Source of the DNA: Bryoerythrophyllum caledonicum
Taxonomy: Eukaryota > Streptophyta > Bryopsida > Pottiales > Pottiaceae
Assembly (NCBI GenBank): GCA_963971425.1
Contig: OZ020517.1
Span: 2,544,501 to 2,608,500 of the forward strand
Length of the DNA stretch: 64,000 nucleotides
Direction: 5' to 3'
The position numbers and the translations under genes were made by a program. This document shows, piece by piece, positions 48,041-59,600 of the stretch; the first letter of the stretch is position 1; each line of letters opens with the position of its first letter. The notes below the pieces were generated by a model, which did not search any database, was not told the DNA's origin, and was given only the letters and a program-made list of their open reading frames with translations.

Positions 48041-49814
48041 CTCGCGCTCACCGCCTCACCGCCCAAACCCTACCATGCCCAGCCTGCACCACCCCCGCCA
48101 TCACCATCAACATCACTCCCCTCCACCCAGATCCCGCCCCGCCCTCTCCTCCCCCGCATCCAAACCCTACGCCACTCCACCTCGCCTCCCCTCATCCTCC
48201 ATCGCCCCTCCCAATCCACATGCCCAACATCTCATGCCCAACCACCATCTCTATACACAATCTTGCTTACTTACCTTGCGATTTGACTGTCGCGTTCGAA
48301 ATCCTCGGCTAGTCACGCTCTGTGTTTGTTGTTTTTCTTGCCCTAAACGCAAGAAAACACAACAGCAAGTCAATGTTGCAATTCTTGGCTCCAATCATCA
48401 CCTCTGACGTATTTTTTCCTTGTGGTGTGGATTTTTCTTTTCGTGTTTTCCCACGTATTTTCGGTGAGTCAAAAGGATTGGACGACTTTTCGCCTTTGAA
48501 AAAGTGAAAGTCTTCCTTTTTCTAAGAAGAGATCTAATTTTGAATTAATTTTGATCTAAAAAAAACTGTGGTTAGGCTAATGTTTTCATGGTGAGGCATG
48601 TGGTGGTGATGCATGGAGACATGCATACCTTGATTTGTGTGCAATTTTTCTGAGGTTGTTGTTCTACTTTTTTAATACTTTTTTTCCTTTTTTTATTTTC
48701 TTTTCCACGTATGAAAGAGTTCATGGCAAGAACGGAAAATGAACAGGCCACATATTACAAACGTGGGCTGGGGCAAGGTCAAGGGTTGTCAGGGATACAT
48801 GGTTATTTACTGCGTTCCGGTGAATAGTGTTAGGAGCTTACCTCGGATCTATGATTATGTGCTTCGGTGCGTTCCGTTGGGAATTTGTTGTTAACCGTTT
48901 TCCAATCAGGGATCAATCTAAAGTTTGAAATTTTGTGATTTTGACTACTAAAAGTAAGATCTTTTCGAATTATAAAAGTGTCCGCGAGACACTCAAGGTT
49001 TTCACACAAGATGTTTGTGTCATATGATTTTTGTGAATGAAAACATGTGAAGCCTGGTGTCTTTGAGTTTAGATATACCCATTCACATGTATATAGAAAA
49101 GTGTCAAAAAATATGATTTGTATATTTATGTAGTTGTCATATTTTATAAAGTAAAATTTGGTCTAAAATTAGATATTATACTTCTGGCTTCTCTACTATT
49201 GGAACAGAAACTCAAGTTGCAGATGATATTATATTTTAGGGTGAAACAAGGTTCGGAGAGTTTACTTTTTCTCAAAATTTTAAAAAATAAATAAAATCAT
49301 CTCACGGGTATCGATCCTGCTATAGTACCAATCTTTAACAAACTTCTGAATCATGAGGTGTGCACAGAAGTAATTGTCATTCAGACAACGACTACCAAAT
49401 CCAACCAAAATTGCTGTCCCACACATCCCACCAACATGAAGCACATCGTGACATCTGTGTTGTCAACCAAATTTCATGTGTTTTCTTAAAAGGACAGGCA
49501 TAACGACACCTGAGCTAAGATGGAGATGAAAGATCATACCAACTCCCTAAACTACTGAAGCAAGAGACACTGATGCACAATCAAATACATGGCTTAGAAT
49601 TCTTTGTTATCAAGATTGCCTCACTGACACGACAAAACTGACTCGTTAACCTCAAAATGCAGAACTGTGGAGACTTGATATATTCTGCGTATGTTACAAG
49701 GCTACGAGCTATACAAAAATACCTCAAGAGGCGCATTCTGCACTATCCTGATACCTGAGCAATACCTGCAATTTTCTGGCCCAAATTGGAACAATGTACA
49801 GTACAGATTTTCAA
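48041..49814. other. Region between SEC16 start and the DUF2993 gene
   Basis: 48041-48310 is C-rich on plus and is likely the 5' UTR and promoter of SEC16, with a telo-box-like CAAACCCTA near 48064. 48311-49814 is AT-rich with no recognisable gene; its right end presumably includes the 3' UTR of the neighbouring minus-strand gene. Confidence 0.5.
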
Positions 49815-51727
49815 TCAGGGCATAAGGAGAAACTCTCCTGTTAGTGACAACCATGAATTGCCTACTTGAAGGTCAGTGATCTTAACTTCTGGTCCCACCT
49901 GGAACGTTTTCTTGAGGGAGTGAGATGTCTCGATGGAGATGACTTCACCACCGTCCTCCACGCCCACTCTTAGAGTGATGGGATACCCAACTTGAGAACT
50001 CGAGAAGCGCAGGTTGCCATTGTCATATTGCACTCGAAGCGGTTGAGGATTCCTTGGGAGGATGTCCCTGAAGGAGCCTGACATGAGGGGACTTGCGAGA
50101 CTGCCAAAAGAGTTCCAGTATTAAATATGCACCTGATGTTAACATGGGAATGCATGGCGTCAAGTTTAGAAAGTACCTGGAATTCAAATCTTGCTCCCGA
50201 ATCCGAATATTAGTATTCACCCGGAACGGCTGTTGAAACAACCTGCCACAACACCTAGCTTGTTCTGTTAACAATTCGAGTAACATAAAAATATGCACCC
50301 TAAACCCGAAACCCTACCGATGCAGGTCGATCTACAAAGCGTCCTCCATGTTAGAGATGATGCATTCAGAACACATACAGGCGTCTATCACAATATGTAC
50401 GTCATCTAAAGGTATGGTCCAGTTGATATTGTTTACCTTTTCCTTCCAAGTTTGGCTCGAACATTACATGCTGCTAAGCCCACTTCGCTGATAACAACAC
50501 CCTGAGAAGAACATACCATGTCAACTTAGGCAGCATGAAGAAAGCACTGACCAGTTGAGACATCCTCCCAGTCCACAATTGTCAAGAAGAGTGGTAATCC
50601 AGTTTTGATGAAATGAGGTACTTCAGAAAAATATCGAGAAGAGTGGTAACCCTGCTTCTAAAGAAAATACTCATCGGCAGAGCGGTACCTTATAAATTGC
50701 CCTAGTGGCAGAAACTTCGATCCTCCTCACATTGCCTCCCAAAAGGTCCCAATTGCTCCCACCCACGGCCACTCTCAAGTCCTCGCAGCCATCTAACTGG
50801 GTAAAACAGACGAAATAAAATAGTGAGGATTGGAGACACAGAAAATCATTATAAATTTTCAAAGCTTGAAGGTTTTGTAATGGTAACAGAAACAAAGAAT
50901 GAAACTAAGGGAGCTCACTTGGATGCATGAAATTGTTCAGAACCATGAACTGAGTACCTGAGACTTGACAAATACCACAAGCGCCTTCTCAAGGAGCGTC
51001 CCCACAAAGCTTCTGGACCCGGAGATGCGATTCAAATGAGAAGTGGCGTAGTCCGCGTCCTGCTTCTGAGAGAAAATGGGGAACACGCGGTTCGTTGATT
51101 TCTTCGCGAACCCGTAACTCGGATCGCCATACGTAATGCAAAGCCGCCCACCTGAGAATCACAACACCAAAAAAAATGAGACTCCAAATAAACCCTAAAC
51201 CTGACCCATGTTGGTGCACACATTACAGTTATTTGCAAACTCATCTGCTTTGATGCAAGCATGTTCGGTAGGTAGGTCACATGTTGGGCGAGAAAGCTTT
51301 CAAACAAACCCCTCCAAGGTGAGATCAAATCTCTACAAAAATGATTCTTTCCAACGAGCTACTCCATCACTCATCTGCACAAAAAAAAAATGAACCCTAA
51401 ACTTGGGCGATACGTGTGTACTCATCCGCTTCATATCAATAGCAAATGAGTGACCTTGCATTGAAATTCATATCTTCCAATCAACTTGGACACCAACTCC
51501 ACAAGAAAGATTCATTCCAACACTGCTTCCAACTACTCGATCAACATGAAATCCATGACACTCCTTCAGAAAGAGAGGAGACTCCACGTACTCAAGGTGG
51601 TGGCGACAACAGCCACAGCGGGGGTGAGCCTAGCGAGGCCATGGCGAGGGGGTTGCTCCAGAGGAGCAGGCTGCTGCTGGCCCATGGGCGTACAAACATT
51701 GACAAGAGACCTGGCAGCTATGGCCAT
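49815..51727 (-). CDS. DUF2993 / LmeA-like lipid-binding domain protein, plastid-type
   Basis: Six exons (51727-51592, 51151-50958, 50796-50689, 50501-50437, 50242-50177, 50100-49815) join in frame with GT-AG introns to 284 residues. The N-terminal 45 residues are rich in Ala/Ser/Arg and lack acidic clusters, like a plastid transit peptide. The rest fits DUF2993, found in actinobacterial LmeA, cyanobacteria and plants: KALVVFVKSQLDGCEDLRV, GGNVRRIEVSATRAIYKGVV, GLAACNVRAKLG, the REQDLNSSLASPLM turn and a C-terminal beta-rich part with LRFSS and SWLSLTGEF. LmeA binds phosphatidylinositol-type lipids; the plant role is not known to me. A TIR element begins only 78 bp upstream of the start codon. 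The family call is by motif recall without a search. Confidence 0.75.
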
Positions 51728-51804
51728 GGTGAAGGATAATATGAATCCTTCGAGGCGGGTGGGAATCTCCGGCGAGGCGGGGAACTCTTCAGCTCACCGG
51801 CTCA

Positions 51805-52824
51805 GGGCCGGTTTATACTTGGGGCCGGATTGAAGGCCGGCCGGAACTCTCCAAGTCTCCAAGTTTCAACCAATAGGATCATTCAATCTCTCAAAATCCA
51901 ACCCAAGAGCTTTATACTTGGGGCCGGCCGGAACCACATTTCATCCTACGTGTCGCCTTAGGTGGCATGGTTTTGGCGCCAAACCATCCGGCCCCAAGGG
52001 AGCAATTGGGACGAGGTTTGGGGTGGCCCAAACTCCCATCTAGGGCCGGATTCGGTTCCTCGGTTGGATCCTTCAAATTGCTACCGTCTATTAATTTTTT
52101 TAAATTTTTAAATTTTTTTTTTAAAAAAAATTTTGAATAATATTTTTTATTTTGAAAAAGTAATTTTTTTTTTAAATAATTTCTATTTTTGAAAAATAAA
52201 ATTTTAATTCGATTTTTATTTAAATCATTGTTTTTTTTTTTTTTTGAAAAAGTCAAAATACTCCTTCCTTTTGGATATGCACCCAAAAAAGGGATTTGGC
52301 CAAATAAAGTAAATAAAACTCTTTTTCCAATAGTCAAAATAGGAAGAGGAATTAGAAGTTGCATATATATGAAAAAAAAACTCTCTTTCATTTTAGACCT
52401 ATAAAAAATAAGAGAAAAGGGAAAAAAAATATGAAAATAGAAAAAATACTCTTATTTATTTATTTATTTATTTAATTATTTAAAATGTAGTAAGGAAAGA
52501 AAACATATAAAGTAAATATATGAAACCTATTTTTCTTTAAACTAGGAAAGAAACAAAGACAAAAGCTTGACACATGTGCTTCTATAATTTTTAGTTGAGC
52601 CTTATGAAAATCTAAGACACTTAAAAATTGGAAATTTAGCCCTAGAATACAGCCCAACACTTTACATTGACTAGGGCCAAGATGATGAATTTAAAATCCG
52701 GCCCTAGAATCCGGCTTTACATTATTTGGGGCCCGATGGAAGAATTGGGGCCGGATTGAAGGCCGGATTGAAAGCAAATCCGGCCGGCCTTCCATCCGAC
52801 CCCATGCCTAATGTAAACCGGCCC
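51805..52824. mobile_element. PIF/Harbinger (Tourist)-like MITE, about 1.02 kb
   Basis: The left end GGGCCGGTTTATACTTGGGG and the right end ...TGTAAACCGGCCC are inverted copies. A 3-bp duplication TCA flanks it (51802-51804, 52825-52827). A further GGGGCCGGATTGAAGGCCGG segment is repeated near both ends (about 51820, 52740). The interior is AT-rich (52085-52500) and non-coding. A 3-bp duplication and G-rich termini fit PIF/Harbinger, though its usual target is TWA. Confidence 0.7.
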
Positions 52825-53497
52825 TCAGTGAACTCATTGGCATGCGACTCAAGGGTCATTTACACTTGGAGCGGCCGAACGTACTTCTGCACCCATTTTT
52901 TTTTGTCCCCGCTCTCTCCACCCTTGTATCAAGAACCATTTTTCATTTACACTTGCACTGGGGGCGGAAGGGTGAGTTTTTCAATAAGGAATACAGGATT
53001 ACGTTGAAAGAATGATATGAAAATTAAGATTTGGTTTGTGGTCAACATCTAAATGAAAGTAGAAGTATTGGAAACAACATAAGTGTGTTGTAATATGTGA
53101 ATTTGGGGTCTTAAATAAAAACCTTTATAGCCAATGTATTTTATAAAAATATGTTATCAACACACACATGTTTTTTAGAATTGAGAAAAAATTGTGTTTT
53201 TAATTGGAGATAATTAAGATTGGATGAAATTAATTCATTCACTACATAATAAAAGAAATGATTCTTAAAAAAACATGCAATTATTTCACAAAAGTTGTGA
53301 AATGAAGACTACCATGGCATCGTTGATGCATTTTTCTTCAAAAACCTTTTTAAAACGGAATTTTGTTGAAAATCGTTCTTTTAGTTTTAAGTAATATGAA
53401 ATGAAACACTAGTTTCTTATTTCAAAAATAAAATATTGATGATTTTTTATTAAAGATATAAAATGGGCCAACATCTTTATAGCCTTTTTATTAAATC

Positions 53498-53671
53498 TCA
53501 TAATACAATCTTAGGAAATGGTATCATCTTCCTTTTCAAAATACAACTATACAAATGCGCACGCATTTGTGTCAACTCATAACTTGCATTCTCAAAATCA
53601 TTAAAGTATGCTATATCCACTGCTAAGGCAATGACATACAATCCACAAGATGACAAATCAACTTGTTGTTG
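53498..53671 (-). pseudogene. C-terminal piece of Ulp1-like (C48) protease, cut off by foldback element
   Basis: On the minus strand just outside the foldback element the frame reads QQQVDLSSCGLYVIALAV and continues to a stop at 53498-53500. Gln at the start and the Cys of SSCGLYV match the oxyanion Gln and nucleophile Cys of C48 peptidases. It is the missing half of the gene at 55015-55370. Confidence 0.7.
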
Positions 53672-53675
53672 TACT

Positions 53676-54990
53676 GTACAGTACCCACCAATAAATATAC
53701 GTTCATGAACGTTTCCACACTACACTGCTGCCAACTTTGACACCCTCCTGAGGGCTGGAAAAATGTCATTTTACCATGAAATTTTTGGCACAAGATCACT
53801 TCTATGTTGACAACATGTGTGCCAAATTTCAAGGCGAGAAGATGAATATAGAAAAAGATATTCCAAATTTACCAACAAGTGTAGGTGTAAGCCATTCACT
53901 ATTGCCAATTTTGACACCCTCTTGAGGGCTGAAAATTTGATATTTTACCATGAAAGTTTTATCACAAGATCATCTCTATGCTCATAACATGTGTGTTAAA
54001 TTTCAAAGCCATGTGATGAATACAATAATAGATACACAAGATTGTTTCTCACAGTTACACATGTTGGTAGATTTTGAATATGGGTTTTTTTATTCATCTT
54101 CTAGCCTTGAAATTTGGCACACATGTTATATTCATAGAGGTGATCATGTGTTAAAAAATTTATAGTAAAATAACAATTTTTCAAACCTAGGGAAGGTGCC
54201 AAAGTTGAAATGGTACCCTTGGTTGTTTGTCACAATTAGCACGTTGGTAGATTTTGAATTTTTTCTTTTCTATCGTGGATATTTTAGACTTGAAATTAAG
54301 CACACATATAATCAACATAGAGATGGTCTTATGTCCAAAATCTCATGGGAAAAAATATAAAACTCAATCCATGGGAGGGTGTCAAATTTGGCAAGAGTGA
54401 AATGTTTCTCACAACTACACATGTTGGTAGATTTCAAAAATCTTTTGCTGTGTAGGTATTCTGGCCTTAAAACTTGGCATACATGTATTTGATATTGAAA
54501 TGGTTTCATGCCGAAAATTTCATGCGCAAAAACAAAAGATTTAATCCTTGGGAGTGTGTCAAAGTTGGCCAGGAGTGAAATGTTTCTTACAACTACACTC
54601 ACAACTACACATGTTGCTAGATTTTAAATATGTCTCTTTGTGTGGATGTTTTAGACTTTAAACATGTAATAAACACAGAGGCGGTCCCATGCCGAAAATT
54701 ACATGGGCAAAAAGAAAAAATTCAATCCATGGGAGGGTGTCAAAGTTCATAGCTATGAAACTTTTCTTAGTGCTACCCATGTTGGTAGATCTTGAATATC
54801 TTTCTTTTAATTCGACTTCCGACCTTGAAATTTTGCACACATGTTGTCAACGTAGAAATGATCTTGTGCCAAAAATATCATGGTGAATTGACAATTTTTC
54901 AGCCTTTAAAAGGGTGTCAAAGTTGGCAGCAGTGTAGAGTGGAAACGTACATATGCAAAATGAACGTATACTTATTGGTGGGTACTGTAC
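53676..54990. mobile_element. Foldback element made of about 180-bp subrepeats
   Basis: Terminal GTACAGTACCCACCAATA (53676) and TATTGGTGGGTACTGTAC (ends 54990) are inverted copies, and the inverted match extends over at least 350 bp. The inside is built of about seven units of about 180 bp, each with GGGTGTCAAAGTTGG, ACACATGTTGGTAGAT and CCTTGAAATTTGGCACACATG. The first two units (53730-54040) point leftward; those from about 54060 to 54912 point rightward. No coding frame. TGTACT occurs just outside on both sides (53670-53675 and 54996-55001), a possible duplication but with five unmatched bases on the right. Confidence 0.8.
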
Positions 54991-55014
54991 ATGAATGTAC
55001 TTATATTCTATATT

Positions 55015-55370
55015 TCAGGAATACCAAATCTTTTCAAAATTTTAAAATCAATATCATGTCTACCCAAAGTGTCATATACATGACATTGATGAAAGAGATC
55101 GCTAGTGGGATTAAAATATATTAACATCCAATGCATATACTCTTTGTGATGAAAAAATTGGAGACATGGTTTTAGCAATGGTGGTCTTGGCTTCTTAAAG
55201 TTGCCGTCAAAGCGAGTTTCATGAGGATGAAATCCTCTATGTACTAAAATATCATCATATAATATTTTAAACGCAGCATCCATTATTGAAGTACTTACCC
55301 ATCTATCTTCTGACATCAAGATTTCTTGGTAATCATGTTTAGTAAGACCATTCATGAGTACATTATATTT
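55015..55370 (-). pseudogene. N-terminal part of Ulp1-like (C48) SUMO-type protease
   Basis: The frame reads LTKHDYQEILMSEDRWVSTSIMDAAF, matching the L..D...L....W..D..I start of C48 domains, then KEYMHWMLIYFN with the catalytic His and VYDTLGRHD with the catalytic Asp. A stop follows IPEI at 55008, near the foldback insertion, and the Gln/Cys half is on the other side. It follows an upstream ORF in the same element and could be a later exon of it, since that ORF ends in an AAAG|GTAAAA donor-like site (about 55440). Confidence 0.65.
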
Positions 55371-55407
55371 AATATTTAAAAGATATACAAAACAATATGT
55401 ATACATA

Positions 55408-56037
55408 TTATGGAAAATTAGATTTATCACATGTTTTACCTTTCTCTTTTTCAATGTTTGTATGTTTTTCTTCAATGTTTTTTTCTTTTTCAAGGTTGTC
55501 TCCAATAATTTGCACTTCTTCATCTATTAAAATTGTCTCTTCTTTATTTGTTGGAATTCCACTTAATGCATGAATTAAACTTTGCATTTGATTATCTTCC
55601 TGATCTTCTCTGATAGCCGCAATTTCCTTGTATGTAGCTACAAAATAATTTAAATAATCATCTAACATCTCTGGATTTGTTTTCCTTCTTTTCCCTCTCC
55701 CTTTTTTTTGAGACAACATTTCGACAAGTTTATAAAATTGCCTATGAGTCATTCTAAATTCTTTTGTCCAACGGCTATCTAAAAGATCCCCTCTACGCAT
55801 CGACTCTTTTGTGCAAATTTCTTCCCAAAATACTTTTTGCCGATAGTCCAACCACATAGTTCTATTTGGAAGATAATATCGTGGTTTTGGAATAGATGAG
55901 AATGAAGATAAAAATAAGAGAAATATGAGCACATTAAATTCACCATTGTCATTTGAGACTCTTTTTTGTCTTCCTCTCAAATATATGTTAATCAATTGTT
56001 TGCAATGTTTTAATTTAGGTGTACTAATTCTTGCCAT
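55408..56037 (-). CDS. PIF/Harbinger-transposase-N-terminus-like ORF with coiled-coil tail
   Basis: From the ATG at 56037 about 209 residues are open. The segment RWTKEFRMTHRQFYKLVEML resembles the FRMSRxxFxxLVxxL motif at the N-terminus of PIF/Harbinger transposases; a basic KKGRGKRRK follows. The last 60 residues are Glu/Lys-rich coiled coil. No DDE catalytic region follows; instead the downstream sequence codes a C48 protease. Either the transposase catalytic part was replaced or this is an accessory protein. The frame upstream of 56037 runs through the (TA)n microsatellite and is not coding. Confidence 0.5.
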   Translation of the reverse strand: MARISTPKLKHCKQLINIYLRGRQKRVSNDNGEFNVLIFLLFLSSFSSIPKPRYYLPNRTMWLDYRQKVFWEEICTKESMRRGDLLDSRWTKEFRMTHRQFYKLVEMLSQKKGRGKRRKTNPEMLDDYLNYFVATYKEIAAIREDQEDNQMQSLIHALSGIPTNKEETILIDEEVQIIGDNLEKEKNIEEKHTNIEKEKGKTCDKSNFP

Positions 56038-56067
56038 TGCCGCCAATGTTTTAGATTCTAATTTAAA

Positions 56068-56071
<4 letters not shown>

Positions 56072-56129
<58 letters not shown>
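56072..56129. repeat. (TA)n microsatellite
   Basis: About 29 uninterrupted TA units lie directly upstream of the minus-strand ORF start. Confidence 0.95.
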
Positions 56130-56132
<3 letters not shown>

Positions 56133-56679
56133 GTGAATATAACAAATATAACATTGCACATTTATAATATTTATATATTGGTCATAGAAGTAAAAAAGTC
56201 GATTTTATACTTAATTTCTATTTACTTTATAAAATTAGAATTTCAAATTGATTACTTTTAATTTAGACCATTTAATCTTAAAGTAGAAAACTTTTACTTT
56301 GTATTTTTAATTTTATAAAATTGTTAAAATATGAACTTGATAAGACTTATCATATTGTAATTGTGTCTTTTTTACTTTAAGGCAACTTTCAAATTTTCCA
56401 GTTGTATCTTTTTAAACTTGCAACTCATAGAGTCAAAATTATAATTGAATTAAAAAAATATGAAATGGAGCTTAAAGTAATCTTGCCATTGAAAGTAGTA
56501 AATAAGAGTCCCCTCAACCTTACCGCACCCACTTCGTTGCACCTTCATCCACTTCAAAGTGAGTGTGGCCGCACCCACTCTTGCACCCGCTTGCCACCCC
56601 CTCCTACAAACTCGGAGACTAAAAAGTAAACCCTCTTGCACCCGCACCCCCTTCTGCCCCAAGTGTAAATGACCCTTCA

Positions 56680-59600
56680 GTCGAAGAATCTGGCACATCG
56701 CTCATCGGAGGCTGTTATGATTCACTTAGGTGTGCTTTCTGCTTTTCCCACTTTAGACGAATTAGAAGTCTACGACAGCGGTAGATTTCAGAGAACATCA
56801 TCTACGTAATTGGTACATTTTCTTTCAGTCCTATGGCTACACTAAAATTGAAATTCGTTGTCATGTAGTGTCATAATAAGTGACATTATTCATGATATTA
56901 GTGACATAAAGTACCTCGTTGGACCAATTGATACATTAGTGTTGGTGGTACCTTGGTTGACAATTAGTAGGTAATTAGAATTTGTGACACTAGTGAGCAA
57001 TTTATTTGTGATTTGAAGTTGGTCTCAACAAGGACACTTTCAAGTCTATTTTGTGGGCTGTTAAGTATCTTAGCCACATTATAGGTTTATCAATAATTAA
57101 CAGTAGAAAAGGAAACATAGAATAAGAGATTGTATGGGTTAACAAATCAAATTAGAATGTCATTTTGATTGTGTTTTCTATTTTTTAACCCTTTGAGATT
57201 TTATTTATTTTTAATTCTAAAGATGATATTTTAGAGAATCGTAAGGCCCGCGCAAGGATTTTTCAATGGACTCCCGACGTACCTCACCTCACGTGAGGTA
57301 CCGTTTGCGGACGTTCCCGGGAAAATTTTGCCCCGTTCTTGGGCCTCGCTAGCGGGAAGCCCACACGTTGTATATTTTTTCGTGGAATAATTAGGGTTTG
57401 CTTGGGCGTTACGCCGGGTGAGGCCCTCTTGGACAAGCCTTATGCAATGTGAAGTACCTCCTTGTCGAACTACCGCCCTCTTTGTTGGGGTACCTTACAT
57501 CGAATGAGGCTCAGCCAGGAGGGCCTCATCCTTTACGTTTCTTGAGAAGTGAATATTGTTTTTTTTTCCAAAAAATAAATATTTGTCTCAAGGTAGCCAT
57601 TTTGCCATGATGCTAGGGCGATGAGATGCTCAATTAGGGAAGTGTACTTTAAATATACTTGGTATTAAAAATAGAGTGGGATTCTTATTCTTTTAATTGC
57701 ATAGTGATTTATTAATTAGGCCTTCTCTAACCAAATGGATGCACCAACAAAATGAACCTACACTTGCAATTAATAACACATCATTGATTTCTTCCAATGC
57801 CAAAGCATCTCCCCTACATGGATGCTCCACCCATGTTGAAGCGTGCCATTTTTGTAAAATAAATGTATCCACTTCCTTAATTTGCAAGTGTCAAGGAGTT
57901 TGGACCACCTCTAGATTAGTCTCTTCACAACCATAACCACCAATACGTAGATATCTAAAATTGCAATATATTTGAATAAGGTGAAATTATAAGTGCTAAA
58001 GCATGCCGCTTCCAATACAAAATCTTGTTAAATAGCACTTTTTTTGGATTTCAATGCCATGATATTTCCCTCATATCTTTTAAGACATTCATGAGTTAGT
58101 TGTGTGTAGTATAACAAGAATGGTACAACCATAAGGTTTTGTCTAATATACGTGTTTTATTTATCATGTGTTATTGTTGATAATTAAATAACATAGACAT
58201 TGTCTAGTATAAAAATTTAGTTATGATATGATGTTGTTGATAATTCGATATTGATATCTATTTGAAGTAGTAGTAACTGAAGTGCACTTAGTTTCAAACT
58301 TGTACCTAAAAATCATTATAGATATAAAAATGTTCTCCTATTAAAATATATTATCCTTACAAATTAATTACCCAAAGTAACACATCAAGTGGCTATCTTA
58401 AATAAAGTGTATAAAAGATTTTCATATGAATAATTGGATAGATGTATTGCACAATTCTAGATTATGGTCAATTTTATGCATTGAAAGCCGCTTATTGTTG
58501 AAATAATGTGAAATGAGTATCATTCATTTTTTTAAGCTAATGCTAATTTGTGAAAATACGGAAAACTTGAGTATGATTCCCTCATTTCAAAAACTTTTAA
58601 CTATATAATTTAGATATTCTACCCATTGTAGTTTGATTTATTACTTTTTTGTGTGCTAAATAAGAATCTCAGAAATTACAATTGAATCTAGATAGAGAAA
58701 AAAAAAAAAGGTGATTGGAGATTAGTTATGATTATACTTTTGTTACATAGAAAGAACATGCATTTATATTTTTGAACCATTCAAATTCCTTCTTTCAAAC
58801 AAATCAACTCGTTTGATAAAAAGCTAATCACATTCACATCTTTGGAAAAAATCTAAACCAATTTTAGAATTAGTTAAATAGTCAATTGAACATGGCTCAA
58901 GTAATCTTTCTAAAATATGTACCATATACAACATTGCCTTTGAGAAGCGCAACTTGCGTGCAAATGTAGTTAATCCTTTAACGCCGGGCTAGCTAAACCA
59001 TCATCTACTAACGTGATAGATTACGTAGAAGAACATCCCCTACTGCCGTAGATTGATGGTTGCGCCATAGCCAACCCAACATCAAAGGATTAATGAAGCA
59101 CTCTTGCTAACCTTTTTGTTAAACATTGATACATTACAGCACTAACTAACGACCACTAACACATACAAGTATGAATAAAAAGATTTGCAAATGTAAAGAA
59201 TTTTTATAATGAATGGTAATTATTTTGGGTCCTAGTATGAACGCGGTTGTAACTTATTTGTTGCACCTTATGCAGTGCGCGTTGTAGCCACCCTTCACGG
59301 CAACACCCACGGCAACACCCACGGCAACGGCACGCTCCAAGTGCACCGTCTCCATCAAATCTCGTGTTCCTTGACAGGTCTTTGTCGCCTCGTTGGTTCC
59401 CTTTTTGTTGTCTTCAGAGCTTAGGGTTTTACGCCCTCGCATGTCCGTGCGACGTCCTGTTTGCTTCGGGGGTTGAGTGTTCGAGGTTGATTTGAAGGAG
59501 CGGTTGGAGGTAGGGTTTGCAGGTTTTTCTTTTTTAGTTTTTTCCTGGAGCTTGTGGTGAGATCGCGTTTCTTGATAATTTTGAATCCGTGTGAAGGTGA

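Larger units (their letters stand above)
52852..56676. mobile_element. TIR element of about 3.83 kb with transposase-like and C48 protease genes
   Basis: Termini AGGGTCATTTACACTTGG and its inverted copy CCAAGTGTAAATGACCCT are perfect for 18 bp. TCA duplications flank it (52849-52851, 56677-56679). Its termini resemble those of the neighbouring 1-kb MITE (G-run, then TTTAYACTTGGGGC), only 27 bp away. Minus-strand genes inside are described separately, and a foldback element is nested at 53676-54990. Superfamily: PIF/Harbinger by duplication length and by the N-terminal segment of the encoded ORF. Confidence 0.75.

Noticed and set aside
46577..48407. Long plus-strand open frames opposite SEC16 exon 1
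   Set aside because: They are GC-rich shadows of a strong minus-strand exon, rich in Pro/Arg/His with no family resemblance.
53623..54886. Several 60-96-residue frames with similar sequences
   Set aside because: They are translations of the 180-bp foldback subrepeats in both orientations, not a gene family.
59254..59442. Small minus-strand ORF with AVAVGVAVGVAV
   Set aside because: The Val/Gly run comes from a short GCCGTGGGTGTT-type repeat; no start context or partner exon supports it.
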